From Amoebidium appalachense (taxonomy: Eukaryota > Ichthyosporea): a stretch of 64,000 nt of DNA. Location of the stretch: positions 3,100,001-3,164,000 of the forward strand of contig CAVNZM010000002.1 in assembly GCA_963693365.1 (NCBI GenBank). Reading direction: 5' to 3'. Every line of letters begins with the position of its first letter. The stretch's first letter is position 1. Positions 1 through 35,523 of this stretch are shown here, piece after piece. A program made the translations under genes and the position numbers. Under the pieces are notes generated by a model, which saw only the letters and a list, made by a program, of their open reading frames with translations, had not been told where the DNA came from and ran no database searches.

Positions 1-308
1 ACAGGGGAGGCCACAAGACATAGTTATCTGCATCTGGAAAAAGGCGGGGACGGCTCTCGGGAGGGGGGGGAGGGGGGAGGGGGGGGGGGGGAGAGGGGGG
101 GGGGGAGGGGGAGGGGGAGGGGGGCAGGGGGCGGGATGGGGAAAGCGGGAATGGGGGGCGCTCAATGTGTTTATTGCACGCGCGACCCGTGTTTGTTGGG
201 AGGCGTGGGTATGTGTGATGGTTAGCTCTGAAATTGCGGTTTTTGAGGCCTAGGTTCCACACACTCTAAAAGTTGGCAGGGCAAATCATAACCTATGTGC
301 AAGGACAC

Positions 309-376
<68 letters not shown>

Positions 377-603
377 GCGTGTGTGTGCGTGTGTGTGTGT
401 GGTGCGTGTGTATGTGTATGTCTGCGCGCGCTCGCGCGCGCGCGTGTGTGTATGCATGTGTGTGTGTTGACGTGTATGCGCATAGGCACACACGTGTGTG
501 TTTGTGAGTGTGTGTGTGAATTTATGTGGTTGTGCTTGGGTGGGTGTTCAAGTAGATGGGTAAGGGGAGTGAGAGTTTGTGTTGTATATGACAGTCATCC
601 CCC

Positions 604-637
<34 letters not shown>

Positions 638-783
638 CTTCCCAAGCCCTCTCTATCTTTCTTTGTGGAGGAGAATATGGGTAGAGTATGAGACGGGTAG
701 CAAGGTAAAACGAAGTAGGGACTTACTATGTTCAATATATCAAAGAGGGAAAGAAAAGACTAAGCTTTCACACCACATCCCTA
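1..783. repeat. G-rich and (GT)n / poly-C simple-sequence tract
   Basis: Positions 61-160 are an interrupted poly-G/GA tract. Positions 309-470 are a (GT)n array of about 60 bp that decays into GT/GC-rich sequence. Positions 601-636 are almost pure C. Open frames here translate to Cys-Val or Thr-His repeats and are repeat artefacts. I see no exon that I can defend before 784. Confidence 0.8.
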
Positions 784-9235
<8,452 letters not shown>

Positions 9236-9322
9236 CATTAGTCAAGATAAACTCCAAGGCTTGGATATACGCGAGAATACGAGAATGTACGAGAATGTGT
9301 AAATTTGCCAGTCTATCTTTTC

Positions 9323-9359
<37 letters not shown>

Positions 9360-9832
9360 TACACAGGGTGAAAGCCACCCTGTCCAGGTGTCGTTTGTTT
9401 CCGATATTTTTTTGGTTTCTGGGAAAGTCGAGCAAGAACATTGCTTCGGTGTTGGGGATACCAAGAATATTTTCCGCTTTTAATCGATATAGGCATTTGT
9501 CAATGAAGTTATTTAGGCAGCAGGCTTTTTCCTGTGCAGAGATATGCTTTGTTTTTTTGAGGCTCTAAGATTCGTACTGGCCAATGCGATTATCTTTGTG
9601 TACATGTGACGCGCAGTTTGGGAATGGCTAAGGGAACAATGGAATTGTTTGACACAAGGCACTAATATAGAGGCTACGCCTCGAGCTCTTGTTTTGTATC
9701 CCGGGCCCCTCCCCCCCCCCCTCCCCTCCCCACCCTCAGCGTGTGATGTACTGCCCCGCACCCCTCACATGCACACACAAACCACAGAGACACACACACA
9801 GAGAGAGAGAGAGGGGGGGGGGGGGGGGGGGA

Positions 9833-9871
<39 letters not shown>

Positions 9872-9926
9872 GGTGAAAGAGAGATGTGGGGGAGGGGGGG
9901 GGGGGGGGGGGGGGAGAGAGAGAGAG
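9236..9926. other. 3' flank of the TLC gene, no gene seen
   Basis: The stretch contains a poly-T run (9328-9358), AT-richer unique DNA to about 9700, then C-runs and a G/GA tract (9808-9870). I found no convincing exon and no clear AATAAA poly(A) signal directly behind the proposed stop. Confidence 0.5.
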
Positions 9927-9962
9927 AGTCGACACAGAGAGAGAGAGGGGGGGGGGGAAGGG

Positions 9963-10016
<54 letters not shown>

Positions 10017-10279
10017 CCTCCCTCTCTCTCCCCTCCCCCCCCCCTCCCCCCCCCCCAACCCCCGCCCTTCTCTATCCGCTCCGCCCCCGCTCTCTCTATC
10101 TCACCCTCCCCCCCCCCTCCTCCCCCTCCCCCCAAACACCCAACCCGGACGTTTCCAATAATCTTCGTTCTATATCCCCGGCTGAGACTCTACTAAGCTA
10201 TATGTAGTAAATTCCTCTGTGTTTCAGGCTGTTGAAGGGAAGTGAGTCGACACAGAGAGAGAGAGGGGGGGGGGGAAGG

Positions 10280-10334
<55 letters not shown>

Positions 10335-10560
10335 CCTCTCTCTCCCTCCCCCCCCCCCTCCCCCCCCCCCAACCCCCGCCCTTCTCTATCCGCTCCGCCC
10401 CCGCTCTCTCTATCTCACCCTCCCCCCCCCCCTCCTCCCCCCCCCCCCAAACACCCAACCCGGACGTTTCCAATAATCTTCGTTCTATATCCCCGGCTGA
10501 GACTCTACTAAGCTATATGTAGTAAATTCCTCTGTGTTTCAGGCTGTTGAAGGGAAGTGA
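9927..10560. repeat. Tandem duplication, two copies of about 317 bp
   Basis: Copy 1 is 9927-10244 and copy 2 is 10245-10560. Each begins AGTCGACACAGAGAGA, passes through a G-run, a long (CT)n block and C-rich sequence, then the unique segment containing CCCGGACGTTTCCAATAATC, and ends GGCTGTTGAAGGGAAGTGA. The unique parts look identical. Length differences lie in the (CT)n and poly-C tracts, so the duplication is recent. Confidence 0.93.
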
Positions 10561-10689
10561 TTCAAAAAAAAAAGTTTTTTTCTGTTTGCCCTAGCAGGTG
10601 CAGGAGTGTGTCTGGCCCGATAAAATATAACCTATATGCATGGCCTGCCAGGGCCAACCACATCGGCTGAGTCTACTTGCTCCGAGCAG

Positions 10690-10985
10690 AACTGTTCTGT
10701 ATTTTTCTGCAAAAAGCAAAACGATTCTGCAAGAGCAGATTTATTCAGCAAAAGCAGGATTATTCTGCAAAAGCAAAATCCACTCACAAAAAAGCAGAGT
10801 TATTCTGCAAAAGCCAAAAGATTCTGGGAAAAGCGGAATCATTCTGCAAAAGCAGAATTATTCTACAAAAGCAGAATTACTTTGCTTTAGGCAGAATCAC
10901 TCTGCTTTTAGCAGATTTATCCTGCAAACAGCACAATCCTTTCGCAAAACAGAATTATTCCGCGTTCGACAGCAGAATTCACTAC
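10690..10985. repeat. Degenerate minisatellite, unit of about 19-20 bp
   Basis: About 14 imperfect units of the form GCAAAAGCAGAATTATTCT follow one another. Most units contain a short inverted pair (TTCTGC...GCAGAA), so single units could form small hairpins. Divergence rises toward the right end. Open frames across it simply repeat Gln-Lys-Gln-type codons and are not credible genes. Confidence 0.85.
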
Positions 10986-12088
10986 GTGCTTAGTCTTTCA
11001 GGCTTGGTATATTCCGTAGCTTACGTATACGGCCAGCCTACTACGCCGCGGGACACTGCAGACCACATACAAAGTACATGTCAGTCTAAAAGAGGCCGTA
11101 GGGAGACAGCATTCAAAGCGACTACTGCATAAGCTAGCGGTACAAGCCTTTGCATCTAGATCTTGTAACAGTTGCAATTCCCTTGGCATTGGTTCTGGCT
11201 TATCTTGATGCAACCGTGAACATTGATTGTTCCAGGCCCCACTATCTGTACATTTATTTGTTGACGGTAGCCTTCACTTAAATCACTGTTTCACATCATA
11301 CTGATCATTCCCAGAGTAGATTATATTCCCTTTTGGTGCATAGTAGATGGCTCAGTGTGTGGCCTATTGGCAATATAAATATTGTCTAGTCTTGTCATAT
11401 AAAAGCTTTAAATGCATACGTACGTAGACGAAATTTTTTGTGTGCTTATCGTGTTTCCGTGGAACAGTCATGCACTTGAAATGTGATGCAGCATCTGCAT
11501 GTCCGGGGGATCAATTTTTGAATTGAGGTGATTCGCTGACATTACAAGATTGTAGACGATGTTGTATACAGGCACGGTGATGAGATTTTGACTCATGAAT
11601 GTTGGTCATTCTTATATATGCAATTTCCCCCTCTTTCCCCGGGCCCACCCCCGGCCCTCCCCATAGAGCTCCACTCCCCCCCCCTCCCCCTTCTCCACAG
11701 TCTTTCCTCTCCCCATCTCTCTCCCAGGCTCTCTCGGAGAATCTCTCCCTCTCTCCGCCCCTCTCCCCCCCCCTCTCTTTCTCCAATTGCAATAATCTCT
11801 CACTCACTCACTCACTCTCTCTCTCACTCACACACAGACACAAACACACAAACTCTCTCTTGCCCCCACCTACTCACTCGCCCACCCACCCACCCACCCA
11901 CCCACCCTTTCTCTGAGGCTCTTTCTCTCCCTCTCTCTCTCCCTCCCTCCCTCCCTCCTCGTCCCCCCCCCCCCCTCTCTCCCTTCCCTCCCTCCCCATC
12001 TCTAACTCCTCCTAGAGCTCTAACTCTCTAACTCTCTCACTCTCTCTCTCTCTCTCACACACACACAGCTACCCCCCCCCCCCCCCTT

Positions 12089-12174
<86 letters not shown>

Positions 12175-12635
12175 CCTCTCTCTCTCTCTCCCCCCCTCTC
12201 CCCTCTCTCTCTCTCTCTCTCTCTCTCGCTCTCTCTCTCTCCCCCTCCCTCTCGGAGGCTCTCTCTCTCTATCTATCTCTCACTCTTCCCCCCCTCCCTC
12301 CCCACCCTTTCCCCCTCTCTGTTCTCTCTCTCTTTCTTTCTCAGCTCTCTTTTTATGGAAGACTACTACTACTACTATTTCCCTCGCACTCTCTCGAGCC
12401 CTCTCTTGCTCCATCTCTCTTCTGTGAACTCTCCCTCCCTCACTGAGCGCTCCCCCTCTCCCTCACCTTCTTCCCCTCGAGCTCTCCTCCCGCACCTCCC
12501 TCCATCTCGCTATCTGCCCCTCTCGACTTCCCCTCCCCCATTCCTCCTCATTATCCCCCCCCCCCCCCCTCCCCCTCCCCCCGGTCCCCCAATCCACCCC
12601 ACCCCCCTTCGCGCGGTGGCGCGCAAGCGCGCGCG

Positions 12636-12725
<90 letters not shown>

Positions 12726-12765
12726 CACACGCACACGCACACGCACACGCACACACACACACACG

Positions 12766-12808
<43 letters not shown>

Positions 12809-13530
12809 ACACACACGACGCCGGCGCCTCCTCGAAATCCCGCAAAGTGCACTTGCCCTTCTCTCCACGTCATCGAATATATCATTCCCCCCTCACGGAC
12901 TTGGCTCTCGATTTGCTCTCATCGAGCTGTTTTCTCTCCCCGCTAAGCTTCCCTCGCACGTTCTTTCTTTCGTGGATTCCGTGCTCGACACACGTAAGCT
13001 GGCCGCTGATCACGTGCACAGCACAGTGCCGCGTCGTCGGTGCGTGCCATGGCACAACTCGAAACCGGAAGGCGGCTCCGATTGGTTACGAGCGCACCAT
13101 GATTTTGCGTGATTACCATATTTGTATTTTCAGTATTCAGATAAACCAATCAAAACTGAGAGAAATTGCTGAGCTTTGACCTCGTAAGCCTCCAGCGCAG
13201 TTCAATGTTAACGTTGACGCCATCATGCTCGGGCTACTCGGGCTGACATGGGCTGTAAATGCAACGAGAACAAGTTCTATCCGGCAGTTTGGTGATTTTG
13301 TAATAGAGTTCAAAGCAGGTTTCTCTTTGAAGTCAGAAGGAAAAGAAAGGAAAAAAACGAAACGGGTCCGTCCACGTTGAGTTTGCTTGGTTGTTTGCTG
13401 GTTTGGACGTTTTTTTGACGCAAGTGGGAAAAAGACTCGGAAGACCTTGCCGTTTGGTTTTCAATGCGTACCAAGCAAGGGCTCTATAAAAAAATTTGTT
13501 TTCCGAGTGTCGTTTCAAACGGTATTCATA
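10986..13530. other. Intergenic region with simple repeats, upstream of the aquaporin gene
   Basis: Positions 10986-11590 are unique, AT-richer sequence without a recognised gene. From 11630 to 12830 it is C-rich, (CT)n and (CA)n; the largest arrays are (CA)n at about 12094-12171 and 12643-12722, with a CA/CG mixture to 12805. From 12830 to 13530 it is unique sequence containing CCAAT-type motifs (GATTGG near 13080, CCAATC near 13145), consistent with a promoter and 5' UTR for the gene starting at 13531. Confidence 0.6.
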
Positions 13531-14802
13531 ATGTCGGTGGTTGAACGCAGGTGTGGTGCGCTTTCCTTTGGCACCCGCACACTCATACGCAGTTTGCTGG
13601 TCGAGTTTCTTGGCACAGCCTTCTTCCTCTTCATCAACATCTCCACCCTCATGTCAAGTGGCATGCTGACACGCACCAGCGCCCCAGACCCAGCAGAAAT
13701 CTTCGCTATTGCTGCCACGTTTGGTGTCTCCATCGCCCTCGTCGTTGCGTGCACTGCACCTGTGAGCAGTGGGCACATCAACCCTGCCGTTACCCTTTCG
13801 CTGGTTCTCTTTGGCTACCATCCCCTTCTTCACGGGCTCCTCTACATCATAGCACAGGTGTGTGAGCTGTAAAACGAGTTTTGACACTTGCTTGTATGAA
13901 CTTGATGAAACAGCACGAACTAACAGATCTAACGTGATTACAAACAAAGTCTGACAGTGTGTATGGCAGCATACACGGTGCTGCAGGCAGACCAGTGTGC
14001 CTTCTCCGGATGATTTTCTTTGAGGGTTCACTCAATAGTGACATTATATATATTAATTATTTCAACTTGGCAAACTTTAAATTCCTTACAGGGGAGCCAG
14101 CTATTGTAGAATGTCACACTGAATCTTTAGGGCTCATCATTACCAAAAAATGACGACTTATTTGCAGATGGCCGGTGCTAGCATGGGTGCATTGCTCGCA
14201 TCCGCTGGCCTTCCGACGGCAATTCATGGCAGCCTGGGCACAAACTCGGTGGCTCCTTCGCTCACTTATGCCCAGGCCATCGTTATGGAGGCATTCTGCA
14301 CCAGCATTCTCACATTCACCGTCTTCTCTGTTATCGTAGACGTGACATCCAAGGAGAAAAACGGCTACTCGCACAACATGGCGGGGTGCTTGGCAGTCGG
14401 GGCAGCTGTCTTCTCGGCACACATGATTCTGATCCCTTTGACGGGCTGCAGCATCAACCCTGCACGCAGCTTTGGGCCGGCACTGGTTTCGGGCAGCTGG
14501 AGCGACATGGCTGTGAGTGACCCCGTTGTCACTGTGTCCTGTTTGCTCGTGCGAGTACATGTATATACACATATTGTGTGCTATTCTGCTGATTGTGTTT
14601 TTGCCATCCGGATTAATTAATTCCCCTCCAACCCATAAAAACCCTTCACTTTCTCTTTTTCTCATATCGGATGATGTCTATTTTATTTGTGCGTGTTTGA
14701 GTGTCTCTGACTCTGAGTCTCTCTGAGTGTTGGGAGGAGCAGCTCGAGGAGGAGGGAGGGAGGGAGGGGAGGGGGGGGGGGGGGGGGGGGGGAGGGGGGG
14801 GG

Positions 14803-14837
<35 letters not shown>

Positions 14838-15198
14838 TCAAGCCTTGAACTAACGGAACGTGTATCGTCGGAGTCTGAATCAAGGGGTTGCACGTCGACT
14901 CCGGAACCAAATATACACATGTGTGCATGCTGCGTGGCTGGGGTTGATACCCTGGGCAAAGTGTGTACATATAGTTAGGATTGTTATAATTGTGTTACGG
15001 GTTATCTAATAGCATCATAGCACTGACACCCTAGCTAGAGTACTGTCGGTGCTGGGTGGAAGACGGTAGTTCCCCCTGGGGGCCCCTGGGCCCCTAGGGG
15101 CACCTCCGGGAACAAAACGGGATAAAAAATAAAAAATAAAAAAAAACTTGCACGCTTGTCTCGCAGTGGTGCTGGTGGTGGTGACCATGACTAGCCCA

Positions 15199-15253
<55 letters not shown>

Positions 15254-15283
15254 TTTTTCTTTTTCTTTTTCCTTCCTTTTTTT

Positions 15284-15314
<31 letters not shown>

Positions 15315-15816
15315 GGGGGTGGAGGGGGAGGGTTGGTTGGTTGAATGCCGAATTGTATGGCATACCACATTGTGGGCAATGCATACAGGGCCAGCCCACT
15401 GAACCATGTTTCTAAACGACCAGGTATTCTGGATAGGCCCTTGCATTGGCGGTGTCTGCGGGGCAGCCTTCTACGAGCTTAACCGAATCATTCTGACTAT
15501 CTTTCGCACGAAACCCGATGAGAGTGGTCTCCGCAACAACCTATCTGATGCTGAGGATGGGCTTCCAACCGTAACTGGAGAGCTTCCCCTCAAGAACCCC
15601 AAGCAAGGACCCAAGAAGGCCGCCAGCTACGAGCACGATGCTTTGTCTGTCGACGCCAACAGCAATGCCACCCTAGGAGGCAGTGCTAGCCTCACAGCTT
15701 CGCTGGTGGGATTCCCACCTACCCCGGGAGCACGCAACAGAAACTTGCATGCTTCGAACGTTGCCGGTAATGGTGGTGTGCGTAGGACTAGTGGCGACGG
15801 CAAACTTCCTGCATAA
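13531..15816 (+). CDS. Aquaporin / major intrinsic protein, three exons
   Basis: Exons 13531-13857, 14168-14512 and 15424-15816 join in phase 0 to give 354 residues. The protein is an integral water channel of the MIP family, with two half-repeats and both signature boxes: HINPAVT (NPA at 84-86) and SINPARSFG (NPA at 206-208, followed by the selectivity-filter Arg 209). His 194 lies 12 residues before the second NPA Asn, as in water-selective AQP1-type channels. The Cys in TGCSINPA (203) occupies the position of the mercury-sensitive Cys of AQP1. Water rather than glycerol selectivity is therefore inferred. The C-terminal 110 residues or so, after VFWIGPCIGG, form a polar Ser/Asn/Gly-rich cytoplasmic tail, longer than in most aquaporins. 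Exon 3 must begin at 15424, because the upstream frame has a stop. The ATG at 13531 is the first one that leaves a normal short N-terminus before the first membrane helix. Confidence 0.95.
14945..15060. repeat. Possible dispersed repeat copy A (intronic)
   Basis: Within aquaporin intron 2, the stretch starting CCCTGGGCAAAGTGTGTAC and running through TTAGGATTGTTATAA resembles 63157-63240, which has CCCTGGGCAAAAAGTGTACTTATA and GATTGTTTA. A weaker relative may lie at 57690-57830 (TTAGGATTGGTACC...). The similarity is patchy and no ends are defined. Confidence 0.4.
15199..15250. repeat. (AT)n microsatellite
   Basis: About 50 bp of TATATA in aquaporin intron 2, the only long AT dinucleotide array noticed in the window. 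It is followed by a T-run and a G-run (15282-15319). Confidence 0.9.
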
Positions 15817-16120
15817 GTTAAATTGCACACAAAGTTACAGTACATGGTAGGTACATATTGTCAAAGTTAGGAGAACAACCTATTTGAAGCTGCAATTCTC
15901 TGAGTCTCTCTGTTTTGCACTCCGCCTAGGCCTGTCGTCATATAATCCAGATACAGCAGAATCATTTGTGAAGTTATATATATCTCAAAGATCGAAAATC
16001 CGCCTCCATGGTGTGTACACACGGGTTATTTAGCATGTATCATTAAGTAACACCCAGAGGCAGCTGAACGGAACAGTCTGGCTGTTACTTAGAATCAAAT
16101 GGCCAATCTGGCACCCACAG

Positions 16121-16153
<33 letters not shown>

Positions 16154-16364
16154 TTCTTTTTTTCCGTCGAAAGAGACTCCGAAGAAAATCCTCACCAAGC
16201 TTAATCCCCCCCCCCCCCCCCCCCCCCCCCCTCTATCCCCACCTCCCCACCCCCCAAAAAAAAAAAAAAAAAAAAAAAAAGGAGCCGCAAAGAGAAAATA
16301 AAAAAAGGAGAGAGAGAAATGAAAAGAAAGAGAAAAAGAGAGAGCTTTGAGGGAGAGAGAGAAT

Positions 16365-16404
<40 letters not shown>

Positions 16405-16449
16405 CAGGGGTAGACACACACACAGATGGAGAGAGGGAGGCGGGGGGAG

Positions 16450-16484
<35 letters not shown>

Positions 16485-16509
16485 CATAGGGGGGGGGGGG
16501 GGGGGGGGG

Positions 16510-16540
<31 letters not shown>

Positions 16541-17332
16541 CACAGCGTGTGCGAGAGACAGAAAGAGACGGAGAGAGGACCCTGGGGGAGAGAGGGAGGG
16601 GAGAGGGAGGGAGGGACGGAGGGAAAGAGAGAGAGAGGGAGGGTATGAGGGGGAGAGAGGGAGGGAGGGATGGGAGAGAGATATCGTTGACACCAACAAC
16701 GGCACGGGTGATGGCATGGATCCAATTCTATTTATTAGTTAGGTCGACTGACTCGCAATTTAGAGTTATGGCTGCACCACCACAGCGCTAGCTTTGTCAT
16801 TCAACAAGTGCTTCGTTACACACTATGAAATGAATTATTCTCTGACCCACCAATTCTGGCTCGAAGCTACACTTGCTCCTTCCCTCTATCACTAGTGGCA
16901 CAACAAACAACAACACAACACAGCAGTGAAGAGAGATAAAAGGAAACAAGGGGGAAAGGTGGGAGGGGGGTGTCGAGGGGCAAAATAGTCGCTAACCTTT
17001 TCAAAAACTGCCTTTATCTTCAAGTTTTAGTTACTGTGCAGTGCAGATTAGCAAGCATTCACAAATACATAACCCGAAAAGCTAAAACCCATACCACAAC
17101 AAAATGCTCCCCCCCCCCCCCCCCCCCCCCCTTTCCCCTCCCTCTCCTCCTCCCCACCATTTTCTAAACCCCGACGGAGAAGAGGACGACAGAGAGACAA
17201 CAGAAAAGAAACCAACATCGGGGCTCATAAGAGAGTATATTGCAACAGTGTAGAGGCACACTATCCTGTGACATCTTCGTCTCAAGGCACTGATGCCGCA
17301 GATCCAGCATTTCTCTTAGAAGGACGTGTCTG
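15817..17332. other. Convergent intergenic region between aquaporin and kinase
   Basis: No gene seen. Positions 15817-16080 are unique sequence that should hold the aquaporin 3' UTR. Positions 16120-16690 are poly-C, poly-A, (GA)n and G-runs. Positions 16690-17332 are mixed unique sequence and probably contain the 3' UTR of the minus-strand kinase; a TTTATT (AATAAA on the minus strand) lies at 16731-16736, about 600 bp past its stop. Confidence 0.55.
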
Positions 17333-32361
<15,029 letters not shown>

Positions 32362-33895
32362 CTCTTAGGCCCATATCCTTTACTGGGCCTTTACGTCCTT
32401 CATCCAGCAACCAACGGTTCATTTACAGAGCGTCATACTTCACTTTGGTGGACCAAAAACACCTGCAGGGTTACAAGCGTGTTAGCTGACAGAAAGGACA
32501 TATCAACCAAAAAAAGGTAATATAGTTACGAAGAAAGGAGTGTGGTGCCTGCAGTGTTTACATGTGTTGATTTCTAATTGGTATGTGGTTGTGTGCTACT
32601 AGGGATTGATGTGTGTGTGTGTGTATGCGTGTGTGTGTGTGTGTCTGGGTGTGTGTGGGTGGGTGGGTGGGTGGGCGTGTGTGTGCGCTTGCAAAGTGCA
32701 TTTGTGTGTGTGTGTGTAGGTACTTGAGTACGTGAGTGCGTGATCTTTAATGTGTGCGTGTGTCCGCGCGCGCACGTGTGTGTGCGCACCCACTCGCGTG
32801 TGTGTGTGCTTGTGTGTGTGTGTGTGTGTCTGTGTGTGCCTGTGTCCGTGTGGTGTGTGTGGGGGGGGGGGGGGGGGGGGAGGGGCCTGTATGTGTGTGT
32901 GTGTGTGTGTGCGAAGGTGGGTAGTTGAGTGATTGAATGAGTGGTTCGGTGGGTACATGGATGGGTAGGAAGGTGGGTGGGTACACGGGTGGGGAAGCGG
33001 GTTGGTGCGTGAGTCGGTCGGTGAGTGGTTCGGTGGCTGTGGGTGTGTTCGTGTGTGCGTGTGTGTATGTGTAAGCAAGTGCAGAAGTGTGTGAGTGTGC
33101 ATGCGTTTGTGTATACGTGTATTTGTGCGTGGTACGTGTGTATGTGTTTTGTGCCTTTTTTTTTGGGGGGGGGGGGGGAGGGGGGGGGGCGGGCTCCAGG
33201 GGGGGAAGGGGGGGGGGAAGAGAAAGAGGAAGATTGCACCGGGTCGGGATGGCGCGGAGGGGAAGGGGGGAGGAGGAGGGGAGAAGGGGTGGGAGGGAGA
33301 CAGGGGTATGACTCAGCAGGAGGCTTGGACGAGGACGGGAAATTCTAGAGTAAAATTTTTTTAAACAAGTCACATGCTACAGTAGCTTTCAGGGAGATAG
33401 TGAAAAGGAATCCTTGTAAAAGCAGCTCTGTCCTGCTTTCTAATTCACCCAGCAACGGCACTCAAGTTCTTGCTGTTCATATATCCTACCTTAGAACTAA
33501 CAAACTCTTTATTCCAATGATCTAGGCATTCTCCCACTTGTATTCCTCACAATTGATGACCAACACACGCATACATCAGTGGGAAACACTAGGGTGACGA
33601 AGAAACGAACGTACCCTCCTTTCACGTTTGCACGTTTCGGTTCTGGACGCGACGCGACTGTGTGAGCCTCTGAGTCCACGGGGTTGCCTTACCCCTTTTA
33701 CCGCGCTCAGATGTAGCCATATATAGTAAGTGCGCAAACGTTAGGCTACGACGATTGGCTAGAAAAATTGGTGGTGGTTTTCTATTGGCCAAGTAATGCC
33801 ATGCCGATAATAGATCGCGGCAACAGGCCAGATGTCGAAAACAAGGTCAAGGACGGAGCGGGACTCAGGGAGCGCCGGCTCGAGAGGCATGTACT
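32362..33895. other. Kinase 5' flank and gene-free region
   Basis: Positions 32362-32570 probably hold the 5' UTR of the kinase. Positions 32600-33310 are GT- and G-rich repeats (G-run at 32861-32880). Positions 33340-33895 are unique sequence with CCAAT-type motifs (GATTGG near 33751, ATTGGCC near 33785) and could be promoter DNA. No coding exon recognised. Confidence 0.5.
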
Positions 33896-34094
33896 CAGGG
33901 TTGTACCGGACCGTGCCGACTACGACTCGACTTGACTAGTCAAGTTCGGGGATTTCACTGACTACGACTACGACTAAAGTCAGGGGTCTCTCAACGACTA
34001 CGACTACGACTAAACTGACGACTTCCATATGATGATGGGGGAAGGGGAGGGGGGGGGGGGGGGGGGGGGGGGAGAGGGGAGGGGGGAAGGAGGT

Positions 34095-34130
<36 letters not shown>

Positions 34131-34382
34131 GTAAACTGCCATTGTATGGCTTGAAGAGAAGTGGTCATGTGACTACATTTAATCAAAAATTTCCACGGGT
34201 ACCGTTGCTCCCGCAGCGAAAAATAGTATACAATTGATCAGTACAAGTACCCTTGCAATTGCAAGGTCACCTTAATTAAGTGATAAATTCAGCACAACCG
34301 CGAAGTCACGGTGTCACTACTTTTTCTATAAAGTCCTTGTTAGAAAAGACTATAATTTCGAATGCTACTGGCATCGTTGCCG

Positions 34383-34463
<81 letters not shown>

Positions 34464-35515
34464 ACTGAACACATAAAGAAAAAAAAGAAAAATGCAGAAA
34501 ACAACTCTAGAACCATTGCCTACCACCGTCCTAAGTAGAACCATTAGGCTACATCACAGTACCCCCCCCCCCCCCCCCCCCCCCCCCCTTCCTTGCTCCC
34601 CTCCCCATGCAACCCCCCCCCCCCCCCCCTCCCCCTTATTCTCATACTTGCCAGCCTCAGCCTCCTTATCCATCACCACCCCCTCCTCCTTGTGCAGAGC
34701 TAGTTTTTCAGGTGGTCGGAGAGATTTCAAAATGTGCTGGTTGTGAAGGCAAAAGAGAATTTGCTCCACTCGGGCCGTGGTTAACCTCGTTCTCTTTTCA
34801 CTAATTATGGTACCAGCACGGGAGAAATTTTTTAAAATATTGAATTTCACTGCCACCAGAGGATGCTGGCATTGCCAAATACCGCCGTGCCAGCGATGCA
34901 AGAAGCGGATACTCGGGGGCATGGTCGGGGGCTAGGTGCTACTATACCCCGGCGGGGTGGGCGATATGTACCTGATAATGCGCCAATCACCCCTAGGCCG
35001 CACGCTAATTCTGGAAAGCATTAGAGTGGCGTTTTTGGTTCTTGCATGCAAGCTGCATGCTACCGGTGAGTGTGCATGCTGGGGTGAGTTCTGCACACAC
35101 GCATTCCATGACTGTAACGCCCAAACGTGTGCGGTTGAAGACCTGCCAGACATATGTTATACATATGCGGTGCTAAATAGTATGGTTATCAGTGATGCAT
35201 GTGTGGCCGTGCTATTGATCATATCGATCTCGCTCACCCCCGTCAGGAGCCGACCCCAAGACATCATAAACAACACGGCGCATTATCAGGATTTCACTGC
35301 CCACATGTACACATATGCATGAGCATCCCCCCCTCCCCCCTCCCCTTCCCCTTACCCCCTCCCCCCCCCCCCCCCCCCCCCAACCACCACCACCCACCCG
35401 AAGTCGTGGGGCCTAAAGTCGAAAGTGGCACCCTCGGTGACTCAACTACGACTACACGACTTCACAATTTCAGTGACTACGACTGACGACTAATACCCAA
35501 GTCAGTACATCCCTG
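33896..35515 (-). mobile_element. hAT-superfamily DNA transposon remnant, 1.62 kb
   Basis: The left end is CAGGGTTGTAC at 33896 and the right end reads GTACATCCCTG up to 35515, an inverted pair CAGGG(T/A)TGTAC. The flanks are an exact 8-bp target-site duplication, CATGTACT, at 33888-33895 and 35516-35523. Eight bases is the hAT target length. Both subterminal regions carry repeated GACTACGAC motifs, as expected for transposase-binding sites. Inside, the minus strand at 34650-34922 encodes a decayed piece of the hAT C-terminal dimerisation domain, with FSRAGTIISEKRTRL and VEQILF visible. The conserved stretch just before it is shortened. C-runs, G-runs and a poly-A have expanded inside the element (34082-34130, 34383-34460). 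No full transposase frame remains, so it is non-autonomous or dead. Confidence 0.9.
34554..34922 (-). pseudogene. hAT transposase C-terminal fragment
   Basis: Lies inside the element at 33896-35515. The frame gives HPLVAVKFNILK then FSRAGTIISEKRTRL and VEQILFCLHNQ, matching the order of the hAT dimerisation domain. The SAxSERxF segment that normally precedes FSxAG is missing, and there is no BED zinc finger or catalytic core in the remaining 0.6 kb. It reads off into a poly-C translation at its lower end. Confidence 0.8.
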
Positions 35516-35523
35516 CATGTACT

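Noticed and set aside
10690-10985. CRISPR-like array
   Set aside because: Units are adjacent, degenerate and without unique spacers, and the DNA is eukaryotic. It is a minisatellite.
13387-13530. 48-codon N-terminal extension of the aquaporin
   Set aside because: The extension is basic and not conserved in the family. The ATG at 13531 gives a normal N-terminus.
15148-15402. Open frames through the (AT)n and G-run in aquaporin intron 2
   Set aside because: Tyr-Ile repeat translation of the microsatellite.
34932-35322. Open frames on both strands inside the hAT element as host genes
   Set aside because: They are short, lack motifs and lie within defined transposon ends.
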